Positions 33,146 through 43,405 of a stretch of 64,000 bases of DNA are shown here, in pieces. Location: contig DASXVJ010000007.1 of the NCBI GenBank assembly GCA_036504335.1, forward strand, positions 1-64,000, given 5' to 3'. The notes below the pieces were generated by a model. The model had not been told where the DNA came from and did not search any database. It saw only the letters and a program-made list of their open reading frames with translations. Origin of the DNA: Fen-183 sp036504335. Lineage in GTDB: Bacteria; Acidobacteriota; Thermoanaerobaculia; UBA5066. Both the position numbers and the translations under genes were made by a program. Position 1 is the stretch's first letter, and each line of letters starts with the position of its first letter.

Positions 33146-34003
33146 TCAGGCGCTCCAGGCGCGGGCGGTCTCGGCGGCGAACTCGTCGAAGCGCCGGGGC
33201 GCGTGGCCGAGGAGAGCCGTGAGGCGCGCGACGTCCGCCGGCGTGGCCTTCAGACCCTTCTCCTGGAAATAGGCGTACATGAGCCGGAAGTCGAACACCA
33301 TGAAGGCGGGCATGTACGCGAGCGACTGCTTTTCCCAGGCGTCGAGATCGTTTCCGCCGTACGCGATTTTTCGGCCGAGAACGCCGCCCCACGTGGCGGC
33401 CGTCTCGGTCGCCGTCAGGACGTCGGGCCCGGCGAGGTTCACCGTCTCGTTCTGCGCCGCGTCCGTCGTGAGCGCGACCGCGGCCGCCTCCGCGATGTCG
33501 CGGACGTCCACCCGCGAGAGGCCGACGTCGCCGAACGGCTGCGGATAGACGTCGTACCCGAGCATCGCGTCCCGGTACCAGGCGTCGTTCTGGTAGAAAT
33601 TGTTGGGCCTCAGGATCGTAAACGGAATCCCGGAGACCTTGATGGCGGTTTCGACCGGGAGTTTCGCGCCGAAGTGCGGGAGGTGCGGCGCCTTGTCGGC
33701 GTCCTGCACCGAGAGGTAGACGATCTTCTTCACGCCGCCGAGGCGGCAGCCGTTCACGGCCATGAGTCCCTCGTGGCACTCGGTGGCGCTCACGGCGTTC
33801 AGGAGAAAGACGGCGTCGCGGCCCGCGAACGCCGAGCGAATCGTGGACGGATCGAGGAGATCGCCCGCGACCGGCTTCACGCCGGCCGCGAGCGATTTCT
33901 TCACGTCGCGGGTCAGGACCGAAACGTCCGCGCCCCTCTCGAGAAGCTCCCGGACAACCTGGGATCCGACGTTGCCGGTGCCTCCGAGGACGAGGACGTT
34001 CAT
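33146..34003 (-). CDS. NmrA-like NAD(P)-binding protein
   Basis: 285 residues with a Rossmann N-terminus MNVLVLGGTGNVGSQVVREL, then SVLTRD, V-A-G-D-L-L-D-P and FLLNAVS, typical of NmrA/atypical short-chain dehydrogenases. PFTILRPNNFYQN follows. The catalytic Y-x-x-x-K of classic SDRs is not obvious, as in NmrA sensors or quinone reductases of this type. I start at 34003 because GGAGG lies 7 bases upstream; the site overlaps the icd stop, so the gene is coupled to icd (11-base gap). Function unknown. Confidence 0.82.
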   Translation of the reverse strand: MNVLVLGGTGNVGSQVVRELLERGADVSVLTRDVKKSLAAGVKPVAGDLLDPSTIRSAFAGRDAVFLLNAVSATECHEGLMAVNGCRLGGVKKIVYLSVQDADKAPHLPHFGAKLPVETAIKVSGIPFTILRPNNFYQNDAWYRDAMLGYDVYPQPFGDVGLSRVDVRDIAEAAAVALTTDAAQNETVNLAGPDVLTATETAATWGGVLGRKIAYGGNDLDAWEKQSLAYMPAFMVFDFRLMYAYFQEKGLKATPADVARLTALLGHAPRRFDEFAAETARAWSA

Positions 34004-34014
34004 GTGGCGGCCTC

Positions 34015-35316
<1,302 letters not shown>

Positions 35317-35342
35317 GAGAATCCTCCTTCGTTCGGGCGCGG

Positions 35343-35348
35343 ATCATA
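35343..35348 (-). promoter_or_regulatory. -10 element, icd (leadered)
   Basis: TATGAT on the - strand, 26 bases before the icd ATG, upstream of the AAGGAGG ribosome site. Confidence 0.5.
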
Positions 35349-35405
35349 GGGTCCGCGCGGGGTCCGGGCAACGAAGCGGTTGAATCATCCCGGGGGTTTC
35401 GCGCC

Positions 35406-35411
35406 TAGACT
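35406..35411 (+). promoter_or_regulatory. -10 element, leaderless, first glycosyltransferase
   Basis: TAGACT with 7 bases to the ATG at 35419. It favours that ATG over the in-frame one at 35380, which lies upstream of the hexamer. Confidence 0.55.
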
Positions 35412-35418
35412 CGAGGCC

Positions 35419-36435
35419 ATGGGCGACCCCCGTCCGCCGCGGACGTACAGCGTCGTGATTCCCGCCTTCAAGGCCGGGCGGACCCTCGGCGACGCCGTCC
35501 GGAGCGCTCTCGCGCAGGTTCCCGCGCCGCTCGAGGTCGTCGTCGTGGACGACGGCTCGGCGGACGGAACCCGGGCGGTCGCCGAGGGGTTCGGGGCGGC
35601 CGTCCGCGTCTTCACGGGCCCGAACGCCGGGCCGTCGTCCGCCCGGAACCGCGGCGTGGGCGAGGCGCGCGGGTCCTGGATCGCGTTCCTCGACGCGGAC
35701 GACCTCTTCGAGCCGGGCTACCTCGCGGCCGCCGAGGAGCATCTCGCGGCGAACCCGGACGTCGGCCTCCTGTGCTTCGGCGTCCGCGTCTACGAGGACG
35801 GGCAGCGGACCGCGCACGTCATCCACAAGAAGACGCCCGGCCCTTCCTACACGACGGCGGGCCTCCTCGAGGGAGACGTCGGGACGATCTGCACGCCGCT
35901 CGTCGCGCGCGACGTCTTCCTCGCCGCGGGCGGCTTCGACGAGACGCTCCGCGGGAACGAGGACTGCCACCTGTGGCTGCGGCTGTCCCGGGCGACCGCG
36001 CTCCATCAGGACCCCCGCGTGCTTCTCCTCTACCGGCGCCATGAGGGGAACTCCAGCGGAGACGTCCTCGCGAACGCGCGAGAGTCCGTGCGCTCTCTCG
36101 AGCTCCTCGAGGCGTCGCACCCGGAGTTCGCCGGGGAGTTCCGCCGCCCGATGCGCCGGCTCGTCGGCAAGGAGAACCTCCGGCTGGGCCGCGAGCTTCT
36201 CGTCCGGGGAGAGGACCTCCCGGCCGCCCGCGCCGCCCTGCGCAAGGCCGTGACAGACCGGCCGGACCGTCTGCGTGGGTGGACCTATCTGGCTTTCGCG
36301 TACGTGCCCGGCGGGCCGCGGCTCGTCGCCGCGTTCCGCCGCCTTGAGCTCGCGTTCAGCCGCTGGTGGCGGGCGGGCTCGGCGGCGGCGGCGTTCCGGA
36401 GCCTCAAGCGGAGGCTCAGGGCCGCGCGCGCGTGA
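35419..36435 (+). CDS. family 2 glycosyltransferase
   Basis: 338 residues. GT-A fold with YSVVIPAFKAGRTL, VVVVDDGSADGT, PNAGPSSARNRGVGEARG and the D-x-D-type FLDADDLFEPGYL. R-G-N-E-D-C-H-L-W-L is the acceptor/base region. The C-terminal 120 residues are helical and positively charged, with no transmembrane segment. It transfers a sugar from a nucleotide donor, acceptor unknown. The next gene, with a GTGA overlap, is a second GT2, so the two probably act in the same glycan pathway. Confidence 0.9.
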   Translation: MGDPRPPRTYSVVIPAFKAGRTLGDAVRSALAQVPAPLEVVVVDDGSADGTRAVAEGFGAAVRVFTGPNAGPSSARNRGVGEARGSWIAFLDADDLFEPGYLAAAEEHLAANPDVGLLCFGVRVYEDGQRTAHVIHKKTPGPSYTTAGLLEGDVGTICTPLVARDVFLAAGGFDETLRGNEDCHLWLRLSRATALHQDPRVLLLYRRHEGNSSGDVLANARESVRSLELLEASHPEFAGEFRRPMRRLVGKENLRLGRELLVRGEDLPAARAALRKAVTDRPDRLRGWTYLAFAYVPGGPRLVAAFRRLELAFSRWWRAGSAAAAFRSLKRRLRAARA

Positions 36436-37376
36436 CGGCCGCGGTGGCCGCGAAGTCCGTCGCCGTCGTGATTCCCTCCTTCCAGCACGCGCGCTGGGTC
36501 GGCGATGCCGTGGAAAGCGCGCTCTCGCAGACGCGGCCGCCCGACGAGGTCGTCGTCGTGGACGACGGCTCGACGGACGGGACGTTCGACGTGCTGCGAG
36601 GCTTCGGAAGCCGCATCCGCGTCCTTGAGAACGCACGCGGCGGGATCGGCTCGACGTACAACATGGGCGTCGCAGCCGTGAAGGCGGACCTCGTCGCGTT
36701 CCTCGAGTCGGACGATGCGCTCGAGCCGACCTATCTGGAGGAGATCGGAGATTTCTTGGAAGGTAAGAGAGACTTCGACTGGGTGTCGACGGCTCGCCTT
36801 CTGATCGACGCCGAGGGACGCCCCACTGGAGAGATCTCGCGTCGCCGCTACCTCGATGCCGGGGAAGAATTCACTTTCGAAGGATTGCTCTCCGGCGAGC
36901 TCGGTGCGTCCTCGACGCCTGTCGTGCGGCGCGCGGCGCTGGCGGACGTCGGCCTCTGGTCCGTCGAGAGTCACGCGGCGGACACGGACATGGCGCTCCG
37001 CTTCTCTCTCTCGCACCGCATGGGCTACCTCGACCGGCCGCTCTACCGGCACCGCCGGCACGGGAACAACGCCTCGACGAGTCTCCTGACGAGCGTGCGC
37101 CTGAACGTCCCGATCCTCGAGCGCCTCCTCGACCCGCCGCATCCCGCGCTGGGCGGCCGCGAAGGCGCCGTGAGGCGCGCGCTCGCGAAGATGCTCGGGA
37201 TGCAGGCCGCGCTCGCGATGGAAGAGGACCCGGGCGCCGCGAGCGGGGACGTGCTGCCGCTCCTGCAGCGGGCGGCGCGCCTCCACCGGTCTCCGAAACA
37301 CCTGCGGCGGCTCGCCCTCGTGAGCCTGTTCGGCCCGCGCGCCTACGGCGCGTGGCGGCGCGCGCGCGCCCGCTGA
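36432..37376 (+). CDS. family 2 glycosyltransferase
   Basis: 314 residues from the GTG that overlaps the previous stop. GT2 motifs: VAVVIPSFQHARWV, EVVVVDDGSTDGT, ARGGIGSTYNMGVAAV and the D-x-D-type FLESDDALEPTYL. The conserved H-A-A-D-T-D-M-A-L-R region follows. It is related to the preceding gene and probably arose by tandem duplication, but the middle and C-terminal parts differ. The coding DNA contains AT-richer islands (36749-36768, 36870-36887) unlike the surrounding codon use. Sugar and acceptor unknown. Confidence 0.9.
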   Translation: MTAAVAAKSVAVVIPSFQHARWVGDAVESALSQTRPPDEVVVVDDGSTDGTFDVLRGFGSRIRVLENARGGIGSTYNMGVAAVKADLVAFLESDDALEPTYLEEIGDFLEGKRDFDWVSTARLLIDAEGRPTGEISRRRYLDAGEEFTFEGLLSGELGASSTPVVRRAALADVGLWSVESHAADTDMALRFSLSHRMGYLDRPLYRHRRHGNNASTSLLTSVRLNVPILERLLDPPHPALGGREGAVRRALAKMLGMQAALAMEEDPGAASGDVLPLLQRAARLHRSPKHLRRLALVSLFGPRAYGAWRRARAR

Positions 37377-39095
37377 TCAGTCGGGCCTGAGGCGCGCCTC
37401 GAGCGGGTACGGGTAGACGTCCACGATCTCGCCCGCGCGCTCGCGGCGCTGCGCGTCCAGCCAGAACCGCACGCCGAGGAGATCGGAGTGGCGCTCGAGG
37501 AACGCCTCGCGGGCCGCGCCCCGAAGGCCCATGAACGTCAGAAACTCCTCGGGGAAGACGTCGTGCTCGCCCACGAAGAACGACGCGTCGTCCCCGCCGG
37601 CCTCCTCGTCGGCGCCCGCCGGCAGCTCGCGGAAGTTCACGTCCGTCAGGAAGTCGATCTCGTCATAGTCGTAAAAGACGACGCGCCCGTGTCGCGTGAG
37701 ACCGAAGTTCTTCGGCAGGAGGTCGCCGGGAAAGACGTTCGCCTTGGCGAGGTCGCGGATCGCCTCGCCGAAGTCGAAGATCGCGGTGCGCGCCTCTTCC
37801 GGAGCCGCGTCCCGGAGCGCGATGTCGAGGGGCGTCAGGCGCCGTTCCGTGAAGAGGTGCCGGAGGACGACCTCGTCCCCGCGCACCTCGACCGTTTCGG
37901 AGGCGCCCGCGAGGAGGATTTCGAGAAGCGTGGGATCGAAGCGGGCGACGGGAAAGGACAAATGCTCGAACTCCTGGACGTCGGCGAGCCGGCCGGCACG
38001 CGTGTGCCGGAAGACGAGGCGGTACTTGTCGAGGACGTCCTTGCGGCTGGCCGTCTTCGGCGGCGCGAAGGAATCGCGGATGACCTTGAAGACGACGTCG
38101 TAGGACGGGAGCGTGAAGACGAGCATGACCATCCCACGCGCGCCCGGAGCCTCGACGAATGGGTCGTTCGACGCGGCGAGATGGCGCAGGAGGTCCCGGT
38201 AGAGCTCCGTCTTGCCGTGCTTGTTGAAGCCGAGGGCGTTGTAGAGCTCGCCGACGGGCTTCTTCGGCATGAGCGTCTTGAGGAACCCGACGAGCGCCGC
38301 GGGGTGCTCGGCGTCCACGTGGAAGTACGAGCGCGTGAAGCTGAAGACGATGGACGCCTCGTCCTCGTCGGCGAGGACGGCGTCGATCTCGACGCGGCCC
38401 GTGCGGTTCAGGAGCGCGAAGACGACCGGCCGCTGTCGGCCGTCCCGGCGAACGCGCCCGACGAGGTACGCGCCCTTGCCCCGGAAGAACGCGGGCCTGA
38501 GCACGTCCAGCGCGTCGAAGTCCGGGGAGCCCCAGGCCTCGCGGAGGATCTTCTCGAGCGCGCGGGTCGCGAGCGCCGCATCGCGGGAGAGGTCTTCCCA
38601 GCCCGCGGCGAACGGGAACACGGAGAGCGCGCTCCGGACCGCGGCCTCGCGCCCGGGCCTCCCGTCGAACGACGCGAGGAAACGCCCCGCGGCGTCGACG
38701 GGGAGCGGCGTCGGGTCGCGGTGGACGAACTCGGCGCGGTCGTCGACGCCGACGGTGTGGAAGATCCGGCGCGACGCCGAGTTGAAGAACGTCTCGACGA
38801 GCTCGACGTCGCGCCGGCCGGCGACGAGCGCCGCGAAGCGCTCCTTCATCCCGGACCACACGGCCGGGTTCTCGACGCCGGCGGCGAGGATGCGGCCGAG
38901 ATCCCCGAGCGCGGGGTCGAGCATCTTCTTGTAGAGCTCGAGGCGTTCGAGCGCATCCGTGCGCACCGCGCGCCAGTCGCGCGCCGAGAAGCGCACGGGC
39001 GCGCGGCGCGTGATCGCGGCGAACTCCCGCGCGTATCCGTCCCAGGCGGCGAGCAGCCGCTCGGCGCCCGCACGCCCGGCGTCGTCCGGGGTCAG
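37377..39095 (-). CDS. aceK: isocitrate dehydrogenase kinase/phosphatase
   Basis: About 572 residues, the usual AceK size. It phosphorylates and dephosphorylates isocitrate dehydrogenase. Recognisable segments: N-terminal A-W-D-G-Y-A-R-E-F-A-A-I-T, VETFFNSASRRIFHTVGVD, GKGAYLVGRV, FSFTRSYFHVDAEHP, ELYNALGFNKHGKTELYRD, L-P-S-Y-D-V-V-F-K-V-I-R-D, DLLPKNFGLTRHGRVVFYDYDEI and HSDLLGVRFW. No ATG, GTG or TTG exists near the expected N-terminus. A CTG at 39095 overlaps the upstream stop as CTGA and has GAGGAAGG 4 bases before it, so I take it as a CTG start. The next in-frame GTG is about 30 codons inside conserved sequence. Confidence 0.94.
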   Translation of the reverse strand: MTPDDAGRAGAERLLAAWDGYAREFAAITRRAPVRFSARDWRAVRTDALERLELYKKMLDPALGDLGRILAAGVENPAVWSGMKERFAALVAGRRDVELVETFFNSASRRIFHTVGVDDRAEFVHRDPTPLPVDAAGRFLASFDGRPGREAAVRSALSVFPFAAGWEDLSRDAALATRALEKILREAWGSPDFDALDVLRPAFFRGKGAYLVGRVRRDGRQRPVVFALLNRTGRVEIDAVLADEDEASIVFSFTRSYFHVDAEHPAALVGFLKTLMPKKPVGELYNALGFNKHGKTELYRDLLRHLAASNDPFVEAPGARGMVMLVFTLPSYDVVFKVIRDSFAPPKTASRKDVLDKYRLVFRHTRAGRLADVQEFEHLSFPVARFDPTLLEILLAGASETVEVRGDEVVLRHLFTERRLTPLDIALRDAAPEEARTAIFDFGEAIRDLAKANVFPGDLLPKNFGLTRHGRVVFYDYDEIDFLTDVNFRELPAGADEEAGGDDASFFVGEHDVFPEEFLTFMGLRGAAREAFLERHSDLLGVRFWLDAQRRERAGEIVDVYPYPLEARLRPD

Positions 39096-39580
39096 GCGGC
39101 CTTCCTCAGGGCGGCCGCATCGATCTTCCGGATGCCGCCGTCCGGGTGGGCGCCCTTCGTTCCGCACGAGCCGTCGGCCGGGTGCGTGAAGTGGATGAGG
39201 TCCTTGCCGTTGTCCGGGGCGACGTACTCGCCGCGGATCTCGGCCGCGTCGCCCTTCGCGAGGACGACGCGCGTGCCGCCGCACGAGAGGTCGTGGACGA
39301 CGTGGATGCGCCGGTCCTGCCGGATCGCGAGGGCCGGGTCGGCGGCGGCGTCGCCCGGGACGCGCTCGTAGGACACGATCGTCACGTCGAACTCGAGGAA
39401 CGTCCTGTTGTTGTTCTTGTGGAGCTTCTCGGCGGGCGCCGTCTCGACGCGGCACACGGCGACGATCTGCGTGTGCGGGCTCTTTCTCGAGGGCTTCCTT
39501 GCGGACTCCGCGGGCGCGGCGGCGAGGACGAGGAGGGTGAGGCCGAGGGCGAGGCTCGAAAGGCGCGGCGTCTTTTGCAT
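39092..39580 (-). CDS. secreted hypothetical protein upstream of aceK
   Basis: 162 residues with signal peptide (LSSLALGLTLLVLAAAPAESA). Mature part is about 140 residues, with three Cys (CRVETAP, D-L-S-C-G-G-T, GSCGTKG) and strand-rich segments such as FLEFDVTIVSYERVPG and RIHVVHDLSCGGTRVV, an OB-like or beta-barrel pattern. No family recognised. It is translated just before aceK with a four-base overlap, an odd partner for a cytoplasmic kinase. TAGCAT lies 5 bases before the ATG. Confidence 0.75.
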   Translation of the reverse strand: MQKTPRLSSLALGLTLLVLAAAPAESARKPSRKSPHTQIVAVCRVETAPAEKLHKNNNRTFLEFDVTIVSYERVPGDAAADPALAIRQDRRIHVVHDLSCGGTRVVLAKGDAAEIRGEYVAPDNGKDLIHFTHPADGSCGTKGAHPDGGIRKIDAAALRKAA

Positions 39581-39585
39581 GGTGG

Positions 39586-39591
39586 ATGCTA
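39586..39591 (-). promoter_or_regulatory. -10-like element before the secreted protein / aceK pair
   Basis: TAGCAT on the - strand, 5 bases before the ATG at 39580; slightly too close for the usual spacing, so less certain than the other leaderless sites. Confidence 0.35.
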
Positions 39592-39646
39592 ACCTCTGCG
39601 CCCCCGGCGCCCGCACCCGCGCGGCGCCTCACCCCGAAAGGACCCC

Positions 39647-40750
39647 ATGCTCCGAGCCGGCATCGTCGGCCTCCCGAACGTCGGGAAGTCGACGCTCTTC
39701 AACGCCCTCACGAAGACCCGCAAGGCCGAGGCGGCCAACTATCCGTTCTGCACGATCGAGCCGAACGTCGGCATCGTGACCGTGCCCGACGCGCGCCTCG
39801 CGCCGCTCGCGAAGATCGCGAAGACGCCCGTCCAGATCCCGGCGACGTTCGAGTTCGTCGACATCGCGGGCCTCGTCAAGGGCGCGAGCAAGGGCGAGGG
39901 CCTCGGCAACAGGTTCCTCTCGCACATCCGCGAGGTGGACGCCGTCGCCCAGGTCGTCCGATGCTTCGACGACAAGGACGTCGTCCACGTGTCCGAAACC
40001 CTCGACCCGGTGGCCGACATCGAGACGATCGCGACGGAGCTCGTCCTCGCGGACCTCGAGTCCGTCGGCAAGCAGAAGGAGCGCCTCGAAAAGCTCGCCC
40101 GCGGCGGCCAGAAGGAGGCGAAGGCCCAGCTGGCCGTGGCCGAGAGGCTGATCCCGCACCTCGACTCCGGAAAGCCCGCCCTCACGCTCGACCTGACGGA
40201 AGAAGAGAGGGCCGCCGCGCGCGGCTTTTTCCTTCTCACGATGAAGCCCACGCTCTTCGCCTGCAACGTGGCCGAGGCCGATCTCGCCCACGCGGACGAC
40301 CTCCCGCTCGTGCTGCGCGTGCGCGACTGGGCGGCGGCGCACAGCGGCTCGGAGGCCGTCGCGATCTCCGCGAAGATCGAGGCCGAGCTCGGCGAGCTGT
40401 CGCCCCAGGACGCGGCGGAGTACCTCGCGTCGCACGGCGTCGACGAGTCCGGCGTCGGCCGGCTCATCCGCGCCGCGTACCACCTCCTCGGCCTGAGGAC
40501 GTACTTCACGGCCGGCGAGAAGGAAGCGCGCGCCTGGACGATCCACGCGGGCGATACGGCTCCGCAGGCGGCCGGCGTCATCCACACGGACTTCGAGAAG
40601 GGCTTCATCAAGGCCGAGACGGTCGCGTACGACGACCTCGTCCGGCACGGCTCGATGGCGGCCGCCCGGGAGGCCGGCGTCGTGCGCCAGGAAGGGCGCG
40701 ACTACGTCGTGAAGGACGGCGACGTCATGCTCTTCAAGTTCAACGTCTAG
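39647..40750 (+). CDS. ychF: ribosome-associated GTPase YchF/OLA1
   Basis: 367 residues. TRAFAC-class P-loop NTPase with MLRAGIVGLPNVGKSTLFNA, N-Y-P-F-C-T-I-E-P-N-V-G, the D-I-A-G-L-V-K-G-A-S-K-G-E-G-L-G-N segment, and a C-terminal TGS-type domain with IHTDFEKGFIKAE. YchF binds ATP more readily than GTP and associates with ribosomes. A GAAAGGA site precedes the ATG. Universal core gene, a good anchor for the phylogenetic placement of the window. Confidence 0.97.
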   Translation: MLRAGIVGLPNVGKSTLFNALTKTRKAEAANYPFCTIEPNVGIVTVPDARLAPLAKIAKTPVQIPATFEFVDIAGLVKGASKGEGLGNRFLSHIREVDAVAQVVRCFDDKDVVHVSETLDPVADIETIATELVLADLESVGKQKERLEKLARGGQKEAKAQLAVAERLIPHLDSGKPALTLDLTEEERAAARGFFLLTMKPTLFACNVAEADLAHADDLPLVLRVRDWAAAHSGSEAVAISAKIEAELGELSPQDAAEYLASHGVDESGVGRLIRAAYHLLGLRTYFTAGEKEARAWTIHAGDTAPQAAGVIHTDFEKGFIKAETVAYDDLVRHGSMAAAREAGVVRQEGRDYVVKDGDVMLFKFNV

Positions 40751-40756
40751 ACCGCG

Positions 40757-40762
40757 TACCCT
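40757..40762 (+). promoter_or_regulatory. -10 element, leaderless, MATE gene
   Basis: TACCCT with 7 bases to the ATG at 40770 and no Shine-Dalgarno, in the 19-base gap after ychF. Confidence 0.5.
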
Positions 40763-40769
40763 CTCCCTC

Positions 40770-42182
40770 ATGTCGTCTCCGGCCGGCCCCCCGCAGGCTC
40801 CCGGCGTCCTCGCGACGGTCCGCGAGGCGCTGCGCGGCGGGCACGGCGACTTCACCGAGGGGCCGGTCGGCCGGGCGGTCGTCCTCCTCGCGATCCCGAT
40901 GGTCCTCGAGATGGCGCTCGAGTCGGTCTTCGCGGTCGTGGACGTCTTCTGGGTGTCGAAGCTCGGCGCGGCCGCGGTCGCGACCGTCGGCCTGACGGAA
41001 TCGATCCTCTCGATTCTCTACTCGCTCGCGATCGGCCTCTCGATGGCGGCCACCGCGATGGTCGCGCGCCGCATCGGCGAACGCGACCGCGAGAGCGCCG
41101 CCCGGACGGCCGTGCAGGCGATCGCCCTCGGCGTCCTCATCGCCGTGCCCCTCGGCGTCGCGGGGGCGCTCCTCGCGCCGCGCCTTCTCGCGTTCATGGG
41201 GGCGGGGCCGGACGTCGTCGCCTCGGGCTCGGGATTCATGGCCGTGATGCTCGGCGGGAACGTCGTGATTGTCCTGCTCTTCCTCATCAACGCGGTCTTC
41301 CGTGGCGCGGGCGACGCGACGGTCGCGATGCGCGTCCTGTGGTTCGCGAACGTCTGCAACCTCGTCCTCGACCCGTGCCTCATTTTCGGTCTCGGGCCGT
41401 TCCCCGCGCTCGGCGTCACGGGCGCCGCCGTCGCGACGACGACGGGCCGCGGCCTCGCGGTCGTCCTTCAGCTCGTGACGCTCGCGCGGGGGACGGGCCG
41501 CATCGCGATCCGCCGCGAGCACCTCGCGCTCGAGCCGAAGACGATGCTCGCGCTCCTGAAGCTCTCGGGCGCCGCGATCTTCCAGTCCCTGATCGGGACG
41601 GCCAGCTGGATCGGCCTCGTGCGGATCCTCGCGGGCTTCGGGAGCGCTGCGCTCGCGGGCTACACGATCGCGATCCGGATCGTGATCTTCGCGATCCTGC
41701 CGTCGTGGGGGATGTCGAACGCGGCCGCGACGCTCGTCGGCCAGAACCTCGGCGCGAAGCACCCCGACCGGGCCGAGCGCTCCGTGTTCCTCGCGGGCGT
41801 CTACAACATGGCCTTCCTCGGCGCCGTCGGAGCGGTGTTCGTGGCGTTCCCGGGCGCGCTCGTCGGCCTGTTCACGTCCGACCCGGCGATCATGACCGTC
41901 GCCTCGCAGGGCCTCCGCTCGATCGCGGCCGGTTTTCCGTTCTTCGCGTGGGGCATGGTCCTCGTGAACGCGTTCAACGGGGCGGGCGACACGTGGACGC
42001 CCACGGTCGTCAACCTCGGCGTCTTCTGGCTCTGGGAGATTCCGCTCGCGCACGTTCTCGCATCGCGGGCGGGGATGGGCCCGCTCGGCGTGTTCCTCGC
42101 GATCACCGTCGGGTTCGCGACGCTCGCCGTCGTGGGCGGTCTCCTCTTCCGGCGCGGGAAGTGGAAGGAGAAGAAGGTCTAA
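40770..42182 (+). CDS. MATE-family multidrug/sodium antiporter
   Basis: 470 residues with twelve predicted membrane helices in two bundles. MATE signatures: FTEGPVGRAVVLLAIPMVLE at the N-terminus, AVVDVFWVSKLGAAAVATVGL, the RGAGDATVAMR segment after helix 5 and FNGAGDTWTPTVVN in the second half. It exports cationic drugs, or other small molecules, against sodium or proton gradients at the inner membrane. The neighbours give no clue to substrate. The next gene starts 11 bases downstream. Confidence 0.95.
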   Translation: MSSPAGPPQAPGVLATVREALRGGHGDFTEGPVGRAVVLLAIPMVLEMALESVFAVVDVFWVSKLGAAAVATVGLTESILSILYSLAIGLSMAATAMVARRIGERDRESAARTAVQAIALGVLIAVPLGVAGALLAPRLLAFMGAGPDVVASGSGFMAVMLGGNVVIVLLFLINAVFRGAGDATVAMRVLWFANVCNLVLDPCLIFGLGPFPALGVTGAAVATTTGRGLAVVLQLVTLARGTGRIAIRREHLALEPKTMLALLKLSGAAIFQSLIGTASWIGLVRILAGFGSAALAGYTIAIRIVIFAILPSWGMSNAAATLVGQNLGAKHPDRAERSVFLAGVYNMAFLGAVGAVFVAFPGALVGLFTSDPAIMTVASQGLRSIAAGFPFFAWGMVLVNAFNGAGDTWTPTVVNLGVFWLWEIPLAHVLASRAGMGPLGVFLAITVGFATLAVVGGLLFRRGKWKEKKV

Positions 42183-42185
42183 ACT
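42180..42185 (+). promoter_or_regulatory. -10 element, leaderless, ATP-grasp-like gene
   Basis: TAAACT overlapping the MATE stop codon, with 8 bases to the ATG at 42194 and no Shine-Dalgarno. Confidence 0.5.
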
Positions 42186-42193
42186 CCGCGCCC

Positions 42194-43405
42194 ATGCATC
42201 CGGGCCACCGCCGCGCGTTCAACGCGGCCTTCACTCCCGAACTTGCGGCGGACTATGCGGGCGATCTCGTGCGCCGCGCCGGCCGCGCGCCGGGCTTCCG
42301 CCTCGCCGAGACGCCGGTCTTCCTGACGCCGGAGCTCGACGCGGCGCTCGCCGAGGCGGCCCGCGGGATCGTCGCTCAGCTCTCGGCGCCGGAGCTCCTC
42401 GCCCGGGCGAAGACCGCGATCCCGGCGCGCTGGGCGACGCCGGGGATGGACGCCCTTCCGTCCCTCGCGCAGGTGGACTTCGCCGTCGTGCGCCACGAGG
42501 GGCGGCTCGTGCCGCGCCTCATCGAGCTGCAGGGCTTCCCGTCGCTCTCGGCGTTCGAGGTCCTTCAGGCCGACGCCTGGAACGCCGCGCTGGAGCGCGT
42601 GCCCGGCATCCCGAAGGGAGCGTGGAGCCCGTACTTCTCGGGCCTCGACCGGGCCGGGTTCGTCGACCTCCTGCGCCGCACGATCGTCGGCGGCGAGGAC
42701 CCCGCCGAGGTCGTCCTCCTCGACCTCGAGCCCGACAAGCAGAAGACGGGGATCGACTTCGCGGCGACGCGCGTGCTCCTCGGCGTGGACAGCGTCGATC
42801 CGCGCGCGCTCGTGAGGGACGGCCGCCGCCTCTTCCGCGACGTGAACGGCCGGCGCGTCCCCGTGAAGCGCATCTACAACCGCATCGTCTTCGACGAGCT
42901 CATCCAGACCGGCGCATCGCTGCCGTTCGACTTCCGCGAGGAACTCGACGTCCGCTGGGTCCCGCACCCGAACTGGTACTGGGCGTGGTCGAAAGCCTGT
43001 CTCCCTCTCCTCGCGCACGAGACCGCCCCGAAGGCGACGGTCCTTTCTGCGTTCGGGCCGGTGCCGGACGACGTCGGGGAACGCTATGTCCTGAAGCCGC
43101 TCTTCTCGTTCGCGGGCGGCGGTGTGAACGTGGATCCGACGCCCGCGGACGTCGCGCGGATTCCGGAGGCCGAGCGGGCGCACTGGGTACTGATGGAGAA
43201 GATCGCGTACGACCCGTGCCTCAAGGCCGTGGACGGCGGCGGCGTGAAGGTCGAGGTCCGCATGATGTTCTTCCGGCCCGACGGCGACGCCGCGCCCACG
43301 CTCGGGCTGAACCTGTGCCGCCTCTCGCGCGGGAAGATGCTCGGCGTCGACTTCAACAAGGACTTCACCTGGGTCGGGTCGTCCGTGGCCCTCAGGCCCG
43401 CGTGA
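42194..43405 (+). CDS. ATP-grasp-like protein of unknown function
   Basis: 403 residues, no signal peptide. The C-terminal third has an ATP-grasp look: Y-V-L-K-P-L-F-S-F-A-G-G-G-V (Lys and glycine loop), V-L-M-E-K-I-A-Y-D-P, then K-V-E-V-R-M-M-F-F and the metal-ligand-like GLNLCRLSRG and DFNKDF. Residues about 80-220 carry FAVVRHEGRLVPRLIELQGF and VVLLDLEPDKQKTGIDFAAT, in a manner reminiscent of glutathionylspermidine-synthase-like amide ligases. I do not recognise a named family and substrate is unknown. It is coupled by a GTGA overlap to a membrane protein. Confidence 0.65.
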   Translation: MHPGHRRAFNAAFTPELAADYAGDLVRRAGRAPGFRLAETPVFLTPELDAALAEAARGIVAQLSAPELLARAKTAIPARWATPGMDALPSLAQVDFAVVRHEGRLVPRLIELQGFPSLSAFEVLQADAWNAALERVPGIPKGAWSPYFSGLDRAGFVDLLRRTIVGGEDPAEVVLLDLEPDKQKTGIDFAATRVLLGVDSVDPRALVRDGRRLFRDVNGRRVPVKRIYNRIVFDELIQTGASLPFDFREELDVRWVPHPNWYWAWSKACLPLLAHETAPKATVLSAFGPVPDDVGERYVLKPLFSFAGGGVNVDPTPADVARIPEAERAHWVLMEKIAYDPCLKAVDGGGVKVEVRMMFFRPDGDAAPTLGLNLCRLSRGKMLGVDFNKDFTWVGSSVALRPA

